Shown here piece by piece: positions 55,627 to 64,000 of a stretch of DNA of 64,000 bases. The stretch is from assembly GCA_041653935.1 (NCBI GenBank), contig JBAZEO010000004.1, positions 34,691 through 98,690 on the forward strand. The letters run 5' to 3'. How positions within the stretch are numbered: the first letter of the stretch is position 1; each line of letters opens with the position of its first letter. Under the pieces are notes generated by a model that was not told where the DNA came from, did no database searches, and saw only the letters and a program-made list of their open reading frames with translations. The position numbers and the translations under genes were made by a program. This stretch comes from JAYEHL01 sp041653935 (GTDB taxonomy: Bacteria > Chloroflexota > Dehalococcoidia > E44-bin15).

Positions 55627-57684
55627 ATGGCTAATTTAACACGAAAAATAAGCTTTTACGATCCTGACAATTTCGGAAAGGAAGAAAGGCAGAAGCTCTC
55701 GAGATTCAATGACCAGTACGACGACGCCAAGGAGTACTTCTTCAATTACATGAAGCCCAGGTACGACCGATCGTATGCGCTGTTCATGTCGTGGCCTGAG
55801 ACCAGGCGCGGGCTTGTGATGGGTTGGCAGAACAACATCGCGATCCCGTTCACTAACTCTACAGTCGAGGCGCTCATGCCGCGCATCGTGGATGCGCGCC
55901 CCGATTTCGGTGTCGTCGGGAGGTCTGTCGAGGACAACGCAAACGCCGTTCACCTACAGAATATCGGAGAGTACAACTGGGATCTTGCTAACATGGACGC
56001 CACGAACGAGGAGGTCGTTAGGTCTGCGCTCGTCTACGGCAACTCATGGATCCAGACGTGGTGGAAGAAGGAGGTCAAGACGGCCAGGTACTATGTCGGC
56101 AAGGACGTGAACAAGGCAGGAGAGAAGGGCAGGAAAGCGAAGGGCAAGTGGGTCGAGAAGACTGTAACGGTCTATGACGCCCCGTTTGCCGAGGCTATAG
56201 ACCCTTATACCCTCCTTTACGATCATCGCAACAAGACACACAAGTCAAAGCAGTATTTCTACCGTCGAAAGCTCCTAAACGAGCCACAGATACGCCGTGA
56301 TTACCCGATGGCTGATCCTCTCCGGCTTGAGCTGGCGTTCAAGGCCACTCCGGAAAGTCTCGAGGACTGGGCGGCGATCAGGACGCTGAAGAAGTCAGAA
56401 CGTCCTAAGTTCATGGCCGAGGGCGGGGTGGATTCGTTCGGTGCGGGAAGGTATGTCACGGCGATAGACCCCAAGCTCGGGTTCCATGAGGTCAAGGAGA
56501 GGATTTCCGAGTTTGACGGCACTATTGCCGTCACGATCAATAACGTCCCGATATACGACGGGTTCGATCTGCCGATCGTGTACAACCACAAGGAGACGGG
56601 CATCATCCATATCCCGTACATGAAGGTCCCGTTCGAGTACGAGGGCATTTCCCTGCCGGAGCAGCTCGACGGCATGCAGACGATGCTCAACACGATCAAG
56701 AACCAGCGCCTCGACGCAATGCTCCTCAACATCCACAAGATGTGGATCGTCAACCCGAACGCGAACATCGCGAAGAAGGACCTGGCAGTCAGGCCGTTCG
56801 GCATCATCTGGTCGCCAGACCCGAACGGCGTGCGGCCGGTCGAGTTCTCGGACGTCAAGCAGAGCGCATACCAGGAGGAGTCGCTCCTCAAGGCTGACAT
56901 GGCCTACGCGACTGGCGTGGACGACGCGTCCCGAGGCGTACAGAGCGGCGGCAGCGCCACCGAGGTCAGGCACCTCCGTGAGGCCACGCTGGAGCGGGTC
57001 AGGCTGTTCATCAACCACCTCGGAGACGGCTATTCCGACCTACACCGCCTGTGGATCTCCATGTGGGGGCAGTTCATGTCGAAGAGCATGGCAATCCGCG
57101 TCACAGGGTCAGACGGGCAGCTGTCGTGGCCTGTGATCAGTCGCGATGACCTCAAGGGTAATTACGACTTCAAGAGCACGGTCAAGCCGTCCAGTTCCGG
57201 CAGGAATGACGTCGACAAGAAGCAGGCCATGGACCTCTTCCAGCTGCTGGTCCAGTTCCCGTTCATCGACAAGCGCAAGCTGCTCAGCATGACCCTCGTG
57301 CCTTTTGCCTATCCGGTGGACAAGCTGGTGGTTGAGGGGCAGGAAGCCATGCCGGCTGATGGTGCAGATGGGCAGGCTCCGGTAGAGCAGAACGACCTCC
57401 AGAAGTACCTTGATGAGTCAGGAACCTCATCGGCCATATCCCCCGAGGCATATAACGCGATACTCAAGGAGCTGGAGGACAGGGGGGCCCAGCAGTCTCC
57501 GTTCGCGGCAGCCTCGCAGCCTATGATGCTAGACCCCAATCAGGTACCGCCGGCCGCTCCTGACACGACAAACCCACGCGGAATGAATCGGTCAGGGAAG
57601 GTCGACACTAACATACCGACGCTGCGTGGCGCCTCGGACACTGGTGCTTCTATTCTAAACCAGGCTAAGTCAATACAGCGATGA
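55627..57684 (+). CDS. Portal protein
   Basis: Encodes 685 residues, a usual portal size. Diagnostic parts: ETRRGLVMGWQNNIAIPF near the start, a central strand-rich stem region (EGISLPEQLDGMQTMLNT, NQRLDAMLLNIHKMW), SATEVRHLREATLERVRLF before the clip/wing helices, and a Pro/Gly-rich tail. Its position between terminase and scaffold supports the call. Confidence 0.85.
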   Translation: MANLTRKISFYDPDNFGKEERQKLSRFNDQYDDAKEYFFNYMKPRYDRSYALFMSWPETRRGLVMGWQNNIAIPFTNSTVEALMPRIVDARPDFGVVGRSVEDNANAVHLQNIGEYNWDLANMDATNEEVVRSALVYGNSWIQTWWKKEVKTARYYVGKDVNKAGEKGRKAKGKWVEKTVTVYDAPFAEAIDPYTLLYDHRNKTHKSKQYFYRRKLLNEPQIRRDYPMADPLRLELAFKATPESLEDWAAIRTLKKSERPKFMAEGGVDSFGAGRYVTAIDPKLGFHEVKERISEFDGTIAVTINNVPIYDGFDLPIVYNHKETGIIHIPYMKVPFEYEGISLPEQLDGMQTMLNTIKNQRLDAMLLNIHKMWIVNPNANIAKKDLAVRPFGIIWSPDPNGVRPVEFSDVKQSAYQEESLLKADMAYATGVDDASRGVQSGGSATEVRHLREATLERVRLFINHLGDGYSDLHRLWISMWGQFMSKSMAIRVTGSDGQLSWPVISRDDLKGNYDFKSTVKPSSSGRNDVDKKQAMDLFQLLVQFPFIDKRKLLSMTLVPFAYPVDKLVVEGQEAMPADGADGQAPVEQNDLQKYLDESGTSSAISPEAYNAILKELEDRGAQQSPFAAASQPMMLDPNQVPPAAPDTTNPRGMNRSGKVDTNIPTLRGASDTGASILNQAKSIQR

Positions 57685-57953
57685 GCATTCTACCTGAAAG
57701 AGACGAGAGGATTCTCGCGGCGGCAAACATGATACTCAACGACGAGAAGATAGTCAAGGCGCTCAACTTTTACCTAAGTAGCAAGGTTGAGGATAGCATG
57801 GTGGCCAACGCCACGCATGACCCCCTGACGGCCCAAGGGCAGCACGAGATCCTGATCTCCCAGGGTATCCGTGCGGCCCTTGGCGGGCTCCTGGGTAACA
57901 TGGAAGCCACGCGGGAGGCGCTCGAGGAGGCAAAAAAGGAGCAAAAAGGCTAA
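57681..57953 (+). CDS. Small late protein
   Basis: Encodes 90 residues, helical, acidic tail. Its ATG overlaps the portal stop (ATGA). Unknown role, probably in head assembly. Confidence 0.55.
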   Translation: MSILPERDERILAAANMILNDEKIVKALNFYLSSKVEDSMVANATHDPLTAQGQHEILISQGIRAALGGLLGNMEATREALEEAKKEQKG

Positions 57954-57959
57954 ACCATG

Positions 57960-57968
57960 TGTTATAAT
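57960..57968 (+). promoter_or_regulatory. Extended -10 promoter, likely late class
   Basis: TGTTATAAT followed by TAAGATAGA, 27 bases before the scaffold-like gene's ATG at 57996. It matches the site at 48263. Confidence 0.65.
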
Positions 57969-57995
57969 TAAGATAGAGAGGAAAAATAAAAAAAT

Positions 57996-58637
57996 ATGAA
58001 CATCGCTGAAATTACTCAACATGACCTCGACGAGCTCGAGAAGCAGCTCGATGAAAAGATGCGCAACGAGAATGACCTCAAGCCGTTCCTGGAGAAGGTC
58101 CAGGGTCGAGAGGACATCTTCAATGCCGTGATGAATGACAAGCTTGACCCTGAAGTAGTCAAGGGCATCCTTGACGGAACCGCGACAAAAGCGGAAGTCA
58201 AGCAGGCGGCGAAGAATGCCGACGTGCCCACTGGCCTTGCCGAGCAGGTCAGGAGCCTTATCGCCGAGGAGCTGTCCAAGGCTGACGGCAAGATCGGAAA
58301 GGTGGACAAGCTTAGCGAGGATTTCGAGGCCATAAAGCTGGCCAATGAGGTCCGCGACTTCGCTGAGACAGTCCCGGATTTTGACGAGTACCGAGAAGGA
58401 ATCGCCAACTGGTACGATGAACATCCGGAGTTTGAGTCATTCCCGCTTGATAACGTCTATAAGATGGTCAAGTATGAGAAGCTCAGCGCCGAGGCTTCAA
58501 GCAAGGTCGAGGAGGACATGATTGAGGAGCAGAAGATGTTGGCCGCCCGTGGCGGCAACGGAGCGGGCCATGGTGCCGTCGGGACCAAGGAGGGTTTCGA
58601 GGAGGCGCTCATGAGCATGGCGAAGACGCTCAGATAG
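57996..58637 (+). CDS. Scaffolding-protein-like gene
   Basis: Encodes 213 residues, helical, highly charged and acidic (EKQLDEKMRNENDLKPFLEKV). It lies between portal and capsid genes, the usual place of the scaffold. An Ala/Gly-rich turn near the end could be a capsid-binding helix. No protease domain is seen. Confidence 0.65.
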   Translation: MNIAEITQHDLDELEKQLDEKMRNENDLKPFLEKVQGREDIFNAVMNDKLDPEVVKGILDGTATKAEVKQAAKNADVPTGLAEQVRSLIAEELSKADGKIGKVDKLSEDFEAIKLANEVRDFAETVPDFDEYREGIANWYDEHPEFESFPLDNVYKMVKYEKLSAEASSKVEEDMIEEQKMLAARGGNGAGHGAVGTKEGFEEALMSMAKTLR

Positions 58638-58700
58638 CTCATCCAGTTTCAATATTATTATCGGTGGATCTTTAAAAAATAAAAACAGAAAACAGCAAAT

Positions 58701-59981
58701 ATGCCGTTTCCGTACTACACCGAACCGGATCACGTTTCCGGCCCGACAGGTTCCGTAGCCAATACTGGCGCCTGGGGCATCAAGGATAACGAGACCGAAG
58801 GTTCCCTAAAGCTCGACATCTCTAATTCCATCGGCATCCTCGACTCGAACGAGTCCCCGTTGCTTGCCACCATCACCAACGTCGGCAAGAACTACGATGC
58901 CAAGGTTGGATCTTGGAAGGGCGCTGGCATCCTCAAGGAAGTCACCGGTTCCTACAAGTTCCAGGAGTTCACTGACTACCTTTCCGGCACGTCCTGCAAG
59001 GTCAGCGGTACTTATGCCGCTTCCGGTGCCGTTACCGTCACCGTAACTGGTGCAGGTGACACTCCGGCCCGCATCTTCGTCCCCGGCGACGTCGTCGTGA
59101 ACGACCGCACCGGCGAGCGCATGCGCGTTGCCACCGTCCCGTCCGATACGACCTTCACGGTCCTCGCCGCCGAGCGTGCCTTCGGTACTACCGTTGCCGC
59201 TGCCGGCGCCGATGCTGATACCCTCACCTTGGTCGCTTCCGCCCATTCTGAGTTCAGCACCACCCCGAACGCCAACGCCACCACGAAGTCCCTGGGCTAT
59301 AACTTCGTCCAGATCTTCAACAAGGCCGTCGCCATCTCCGACATCGCCAAGGCTTCCGAGAACTACACCGGTGACGAGCGCATGCGCCAGATCACCAAGA
59401 AGGGCATCGAGCACGCCCGCGACATCGAGCGCGCCTTCATCCTCGGCGAGCGCAAGGAGACCACTGATGCCACCACTGGCATGCTCCTGACCGCGACCGG
59501 CGGCATCCGTGAGGGCATCCTCACCGGCGGCGCTTACGTCCAGGACCAGACCACCGGCGCCCTGTCGGTCAGCGACCTGAACGCGTTCGTCCGCGAGGGC
59601 AACACTTACGGTTCCCAGAAGAAGACCCTCTACTCCGGCGGCAACGTGCTCGCCGCGATCCAGCTCCCGTCCCTCGGCCAGATCAAGACTGAGGTCGGCG
59701 ACACCAGCTATGGCGTCAAGATCTACAGCTGGATGTCCGTCGAAGGCGAGATGGGCATCGTCAAGCACCCGATGCTTGTCGGTTCCTACGCCGGAGAGGC
59801 TCTCCTGCTCGACGTCCAGAACTGCTTCAAGTACCGCTTCATGAAGGGTCTTGACACCCAGCTCGTTCGCGACGTCCAGGACAAGGGTCTCAAGGGCTCG
59901 ATCGACGAGTACCGCACGACCGCCGGCCTGCAGCGCACCACCATTCAGAAGTGCGCCATGCTCCGCGGCGTCGAGGCCTAG
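58701..59981 (+). CDS. Major capsid protein, SU10/DUF5309-like
   Basis: Encodes 426 residues. The core FVQIFNKAVAISDIAKASENY, then TKKGIEHARDIERAFILGER and the C-terminal FMKGLDTQLVRDVQDKG match the DUF5309 (SU10-like) capsid pattern. A Thr/Ala-rich insertion (about 100-185) may be an extra surface domain. Codon choice is the most GC-ending of the window, as expected for a very abundant protein. Confidence 0.85.
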   Translation: MPFPYYTEPDHVSGPTGSVANTGAWGIKDNETEGSLKLDISNSIGILDSNESPLLATITNVGKNYDAKVGSWKGAGILKEVTGSYKFQEFTDYLSGTSCKVSGTYAASGAVTVTVTGAGDTPARIFVPGDVVVNDRTGERMRVATVPSDTTFTVLAAERAFGTTVAAAGADADTLTLVASAHSEFSTTPNANATTKSLGYNFVQIFNKAVAISDIAKASENYTGDERMRQITKKGIEHARDIERAFILGERKETTDATTGMLLTATGGIREGILTGGAYVQDQTTGALSVSDLNAFVREGNTYGSQKKTLYSGGNVLAAIQLPSLGQIKTEVGDTSYGVKIYSWMSVEGEMGIVKHPMLVGSYAGEALLLDVQNCFKYRFMKGLDTQLVRDVQDKGLKGSIDEYRTTAGLQRTTIQKCAMLRGVEA

Positions 59982-60002
59982 TCCCCAGGCAGATCTAATC
60001 AG

Positions 60003-60047
60003 GGAGGGCGGGCGTAAAGGGCCGTAAGGCTCATACGTCCGCCCTCC
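60003..60047 (+). terminator. Strong intercistronic hairpin after the capsid gene
   Basis: Arms 60003-60014 and 60036-60047 pair over 12 bp with one G-U. There is no T-run, so it may stabilise mRNA rather than end it. Confidence 0.55.
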
Positions 60048-60064
60048 TGTAAAACAACAACAAC

Positions 60065-60769
60065 ATGTCCGCAATTCACGAGGAACGCGAGTTCAACAAG
60101 AAGGGCGTCATCGCCCAGCTTACCAACGACCAGTCCGTTGGCCTCCGCATCCGCAACAAGGCCGGTTTGTCCGTCACTTCCGTGACCGTCACGACCGCCA
60201 CCGACATCACCCTCATCGACTCCGCAGGAACTACCGCTGTCGATTGGGCCACCTATACGACCATGGGTGCCGTTGCCGACAAGATCAACTCGACCACCAG
60301 CTGGGAGTGCAAGCTCCTCGATGTCGAGAGATCCCTTACCCCGGTTAATGCCCTCGTCACCGGCGTGGTTTCCGCGGCCGTCGTGGAAGGCGTGGGTGGC
60401 GTCTATGACGCCAAGCTCGACACTTCCGCCGCCCTCCGCTATGCCTACTGTCTGACCCCGAATCGCGCGGTCGGGAAGGAGGCTGCCAAGGGCAAGAAGG
60501 TCGTCGCCAAGAAGTTCAACTACGCGTTGAACGTAGGCACTGCCGCCGCAGCCAGCGTGCTTGTCATCAAGCGCAAGGGCACAGTTGAGGAAACCATCCT
60601 CAGCGTCGCCTCCGTCGACACTACTGGCACGACCGTCTTCGACGTCTCCAGCGCCGCGAACTTCGCCGGCCTGACCGCCGACAACGACGCTGAACTCCTG
60701 TTCGTCGTCAAGGACGCCGGTTCCATCGCGGACGCCGGCCTGCTCGAGGTTTGGGGCGAGGTGCTCTAG
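60065..60769 (+). CDS. Probable decoration or head-associated protein
   Basis: Encodes 234 residues, rich in Thr, Ser, Val and Ala with regular beta-strand spacing (SVTVTTATDITLIDSAG). It shares the GC-ending codon choice of the capsid gene, suggesting high expression. Its place next to the capsid gene fits a head decoration protein; no family is recognised. Confidence 0.6.
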   Translation: MSAIHEEREFNKKGVIAQLTNDQSVGLRIRNKAGLSVTSVTVTTATDITLIDSAGTTAVDWATYTTMGAVADKINSTTSWECKLLDVERSLTPVNALVTGVVSAAVVEGVGGVYDAKLDTSAALRYAYCLTPNRAVGKEAAKGKKVVAKKFNYALNVGTAAAASVLVIKRKGTVEETILSVASVDTTGTTVFDVSSAANFAGLTADNDAELLFVVKDAGSIADAGLLEVWGEVL

Positions 60770-60791
60770 TCCAAGAGGAAAAAAAAATAAA

Positions 60792-60875
60792 AAAAGGGGC
60801 GGGAAGTTTCCAGATTCCGTGAACCCGCAGGCCTATGCCGCGTGTTCTGCGGCGGGCGGTGCTCCCCGCCCCTTT
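60792..60875 (+). ncRNA. Structured intergenic element
   Basis: Arms AAAGGGGCGGG (60792-60802) and CCCGCCCCTTT (60865-60875) enclose 62 bases with an inner CCGC/GCGG hairpin. Possibly an mRNA processing or stability element; T-run absent. Confidence 0.45.
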
Positions 60876-60908
60876 CAGTAAAAAATTACTATTCCTAAAC
60901 AAAACATT

Positions 60909-61559
60909 ATGCAGAAGTTCGTTTTCAAGTCAGTTCGCCTCCCTAACTACTGCCCGGTCATCAAGAACGGGTATGACGGAAACCAGGCTCTCGGTATCCC
61001 GGCGACTCCAGCCATCAGGGCGAAGTTCACCGACGGGTCATACTCGACCTATGATGAGGGAATCGCCGAGCTCCTGAGAAATTCTCCGCGATACGGAATC
61101 GAGTTCTTGGAGGACGAGACCAACAGCGTGAAGGCGCCTAAGACGCCTGGCCCGAACTACACAAGCATCAGCTTTGACGGGAACTCCCCGGTCAAGTCCG
61201 GAGGAACCCCAAAGGCGGACATCAAGGAAATGATCGTCAGCGAGGCCGCGAGGATCGCGGGTGAGATCGTCCAGAAGAAGCTGCAGGAACAGGAGGACAG
61301 GCTGCGCGCGGAGTTTGCCGCCGAGAAGGCCCGCATCTCCGATAAACCCGTCGTCGGTAAGGTGGACACTGAGGAAGTAGACATCGTGACGTCAGGGTAC
61401 GCCGCTACCGGATACATCGGAGATGATGCCCCTGAGGTGACAGTAGCCGATGAAGGCACCCAGTTCTCCATCCCGAAACGGGAGGAACTGGAGAGCGACC
61501 TGAACTCTGAAGAATCTCTTACCCCTCCTGTCATCGAGCATAAGCAGAAAAAGAAGTAG
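60909..61559 (+). CDS. Head-associated protein of unknown function
   Basis: Encodes 216 residues: a small beta-rich N-terminal part (FKSVRLPNYCPVIKNGY), a basic helical middle (VQKKLQEQEDRLRAEFAAEK), and an acidic tail ending in KQKKK. Similar proteins follow capsid genes in many tailed phages; role unknown. Confidence 0.55.
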   Translation: MQKFVFKSVRLPNYCPVIKNGYDGNQALGIPATPAIRAKFTDGSYSTYDEGIAELLRNSPRYGIEFLEDETNSVKAPKTPGPNYTSISFDGNSPVKSGGTPKADIKEMIVSEAARIAGEIVQKKLQEQEDRLRAEFAAEKARISDKPVVGKVDTEEVDIVTSGYAATGYIGDDAPEVTVADEGTQFSIPKREELESDLNSEESLTPPVIEHKQKKK

Positions 61560-61635
61560 CGCAGTGTGCCATTCAGGAAGAAACTCACGATTGGTGATGC
61601 GAACGCAAAAAAAATTTGCTTAACACTCAACCCAC

Positions 61636-63021
61636 ATGTCCAAGCGCAACAAGCGACAAGATAGGATGATGAGGGGCCACGCCAAGAACAATGAGGCAGA
61701 CGTGTTACTTGACGAGTCCCGCAACGAGGAGTCCATCTACTCCCGTGAGGCCGCGATTGCCCTCTCGGATAACACTGACTTCGGAGTCATCAAGGATGTA
61801 GATGACCTTCGCGACTACTCTTACGCCACGGTGGCCGCGCCTGCCGCGGGACTCCCTCCGGCACGCGACATACCGAACCCGTATGGGCTGAAGAATCAGT
61901 TTTCGCGGGGTTCCTGCACGAATCAGGCCTTCTCCGCCCACCGCGAGCACGACGAGGGGGTCAACATGTCAGCCCGCTACGGGATGGCAAGAACCAAGGA
62001 ATATGAAGGGAACACCGAATACGGCGCCTACACCCGCAACGCGTTCATCGTCGGGCAGAAAGCAGGTACCTGCCTCGAGGCGCTCGACCCTGAACCTCCA
62101 ATCGACCTATCGTGGGAGGACTACATCAGCGTCCGGCACATCAGCCAGGGAATGGACGTTGACGCTTCCGTAAGGAAGATCAACTCCTACTGGCGCCTCA
62201 ATACGGTCGATGAGCTCCGTAACCTCATCGGAGCCGACGGCAAGACAGCCGTCCTCTCGATGGCATGGCACCGCGAGTTCAACAGGCCGGACGCCAACGG
62301 CGACATCCCCAAGCCACCGGCGAGCAGCTTCGTCGGAGGGCATGCCGTGAAGGCCCGTGGGTACGATGACGCGCACAAGTGCCTCGACGGCACGGTGGGC
62401 GCGGTGCGCATCCAGAACTCTTGGGGGAAGTGGTGGGGCAAGGACGGTGAGTTCTGGCTCCCGTACTCGTTCTTCAAGGATTATGTCTGGGACATCTGGA
62501 CCAGTCTCGACATCCCGGTGGTCTGTCCCGTGGACAACCGGTACGGCCAGGCGAGGACTTGGTCGTCGTACATGCGAGAGCAGTCGATCGCCTTCAACCC
62601 GTGGCTGAAGTCGAAGATCGGCCGCCTTCCAACGAACCGCGAGATCTCGGCACTTGCCTACGGGTATTGGGGGTATGAGGACGTGTTCACGAACACGAGC
62701 GTCGGCACGCAGTGGCTGTTCATCACCAAGCCCGAGGCCAGGAAGCGCGGCATAGTGAAGGCTGTAGGCGACTCTGGTGACGATTACATCACACCGTCCG
62801 AGTCACTCACCCTGAAGGCCGCAACGGTCGCGCTCGTATCGAGCCTGGCCATCATCCTGCGCAACGCGTTCGGGATCGAGATGGCCTCGGAGATGAGGAC
62901 GGCAGTGTTGGACGGAATCTTTGCCTTCATCGACGTCGCCGCTATCTTTACCGTCATTTACGGTCGCATGAGAGCGACGAAACCTGTGTCGCTATTCAGA
63001 CCACGGGAGCCCAAGGAGTAA
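61636..63021 (+). CDS. Papain-like cysteine protease with membrane segments
   Basis: A 461-residue protein with a C1A peptidase core. The oxyanion Gln and nucleophile are in NQFSRGSCTNQAF (Q88, C94), the His in GGHAVKARGY (H236), and the Asn in IQNSWGKWWGKDGEF (N261). The N-terminal 60 residues may be a propeptide. The C-terminal part has two hydrophobic segments (about 395-408 and 427-442), which could anchor it in a membrane. Its place among virion genes suggests head maturation, entry or exit. Confidence 0.85.
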   Translation: MSKRNKRQDRMMRGHAKNNEADVLLDESRNEESIYSREAAIALSDNTDFGVIKDVDDLRDYSYATVAAPAAGLPPARDIPNPYGLKNQFSRGSCTNQAFSAHREHDEGVNMSARYGMARTKEYEGNTEYGAYTRNAFIVGQKAGTCLEALDPEPPIDLSWEDYISVRHISQGMDVDASVRKINSYWRLNTVDELRNLIGADGKTAVLSMAWHREFNRPDANGDIPKPPASSFVGGHAVKARGYDDAHKCLDGTVGAVRIQNSWGKWWGKDGEFWLPYSFFKDYVWDIWTSLDIPVVCPVDNRYGQARTWSSYMREQSIAFNPWLKSKIGRLPTNREISALAYGYWGYEDVFTNTSVGTQWLFITKPEARKRGIVKAVGDSGDDYITPSESLTLKAATVALVSSLAIILRNAFGIEMASEMRTAVLDGIFAFIDVAAIFTVIYGRMRATKPVSLFRPREPKE

Positions 63022-63029
63022 TCACTTCT

Positions 63030-63052
63030 GCCTCAGCCACAGCGGCTGGGGC
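63030..63052 (+). terminator. Hairpin after the protease gene
   Basis: GCCTCAGCC/GGCTGGGGC, nine pairs with one G-U and a five-base loop. T-run weak, so termination is uncertain. Confidence 0.5.
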
Positions 63053-63140
63053 TTCTCGGTTTGAAGATCGACTTCAAAAAATCGGATATATTAGCGCCGT
63101 TTCGTGCCAAGACAAAAAACAAATCTTAATCAAAAACAAC

Positions 63141-64000
63141 ATGGTAACGGGCAATTCAAGGTTCGAGAAGCTCAGCACGAGACTTCCCCTGCCTATTTCC
63201 GACATATCCCAGGCAACTGAGATAGTAAACCACAGTTACACCGCCACCCTGACAGCAGGGTCCGCCGGCGAGCTGGGGTACCTCCAGCTTCCGTTCGGTC
63301 CGGTAGCAGCCGCACTCGGCGACAGGATCGGAACTTCGTACGACACGTCGTTGGTTTTTACGGGAACAGCTTTCGGCACTGAGGTGAGCTTCACCGAGCT
63401 TAACAACAGGTCAGCGGTAACGTACGTCGACCAGGACGCTGCGGAGACTTCCGTATCCCTCTATAATGAGCTGGACGACGGGGAGTATGTCGTCATCTAT
63501 GAGACCGGCAAGGTCATCTACATGAGGGACAGCAACGCCGGGACGATAGCCGTCACTTATAAGTACCGCCGTTCGGTGAGCGGAGTAGGAGTCACGTTTG
63601 AGGGTGACATCGAGGTCGGCGCCGTCGAGATCAAGGACGGCGTTACCGACACTCGAGCGGTAGTAGGCGCAAACGGCCTTTATGTCGACGTCCAGGCATC
63701 CGCGCTTCCCGCGGGAGCCGCGACGGAAGCGACTCTCTCGTCCATCGACGGGAAGATCGTCGCCTGCGACACGACTAACCTCGCTACCGAAGCCACAGTC
63801 GGAGACGTGAAGACAGCCGTCGAGCTGATCGACGATGCAATCTACACAAACAGCACTGGTACCCCTTCCAAGGGTCTGCTCATCATGGGAAGCGACGGCA
63901 CCAACCCGCAGGCTCTCAAGGTGAATAGCGACGGCGAGCTGGCCGTCAACCTCGAGACTGCCGACATCGAGATCGGCGCCGTCGAGATCAAGAACAGCAC
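63141..64000 (+). CDS. Virion structural protein, partial at right edge
   Basis: The frame from ATG 63141 is open to the window end (about 286 residues). Beta-rich with repeated motifs: VGAVEIKDGVTD and IGAVEIKNST, and TEATLSSIDGKI and TEATVGDVKTA. Such repeats occur in phage neck, baseplate and tail-fibre proteins. The specific role cannot be told from this part. Confidence 0.65.
   Translation, partial: MVTGNSRFEKLSTRLPLPISDISQATEIVNHSYTATLTAGSAGELGYLQLPFGPVAAALGDRIGTSYDTSLVFTGTAFGTEVSFTELNNRSAVTYVDQDAAETSVSLYNELDDGEYVVIYETGKVIYMRDSNAGTIAVTYKYRRSVSGVGVTFEGDIEVGAVEIKDGVTDTRAVVGANGLYVDVQASALPAGAATEATLSSIDGKIVACDTTNLATEATVGDVKTAVELIDDAIYTNSTGTPSKGLLIMGSDGTNPQALKVNSDGELAVNLETADIEIGAVEIKNS

Noticed and set aside
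58806..60074. 422-residue frame antisense to the capsid gene
   Set aside because: A shadow caused by the biased codons of the capsid gene.

Overview
This window is part of a tailed double-stranded DNA phage (Caudoviricetes). It carries a complete head-packaging block on the + strand at the right: terminase pair, portal, a scaffold-like protein and a major capsid protein that looks like the SU10/DUF5309 type. A long run of tightly packed early/accessory genes lies on the - strand at the left. Two runs of exactly 100 N, each inside a tandem repeat, show that this is a scaffold from draft or metagenome assembly. TAA, TAG and TGA all act as stops, so the code is standard. Most starts lack a Shine-Dalgarno sequence and instead follow A-rich (+ strand) or CA-rich (- strand, often ending AACCAATATG) leaders. 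That style is known from Bacteroidota and a few other groups. Several promoters nevertheless look like ordinary sigma-70 sites, so the host cannot be named from this sequence.

Layout. 1-8.0 kb: recombination/replication genes (SbcC-like and SbcD-like nuclease subunits, RuvC-like resolvase, SNF2-type helicase, a protein with an Sm-like N-terminus). 8-10.1 kb: small genes and two strong RNA hairpins. 10.1-10.9 kb: tRNA genes for Cys, His, Ser, Met/Ile(CAT), and an odd tRNA-Tyr lacking both elbow loops. 11-27.5 kb: a dense - strand accessory region with a HAD phosphatase, an SPFH membrane protein, a prepilin-like peptide, an RlaP-like nucleotidyltransferase, an orphan DNA methyltransferase, an IS605-family TnpB element with both end hairpins, and many zinc-ribbon or membrane microproteins. 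27.5-29.5 kb: a gene-poor block of repeats and the first N gap. 29.5-41.7 kb: more small early genes, a restriction-modification pair, and a MoxR ATPase next to a zincin-VWA protein. 41.7-46.6 kb: repeats, the second N gap, a few genes and long gene-free stretches, possibly structured RNA. 46.6-64 kb: late genes starting with a GroEL-like chaperonin, then a zincin, a very large virion-type protein split by an intein, terminase, portal, scaffold, capsid, a papain-like protease and a structural protein running off the right end.

How the genes fit together. The left end supplies DNA end processing, strand exchange and junction resolution. The tRNAs and two RNA-repair-type enzymes could protect translation. 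The restriction-modification pair, orphan methylase and TnpB are candidate competition or defence functions. The right arm builds the head. Two extended -10 promoters with the same core (TGnTATAATTA), at similar distances from their start codons, precede the first zincin and the scaffold gene and look like a phage late promoter class. Function names come from motifs read by eye; no database search was run.
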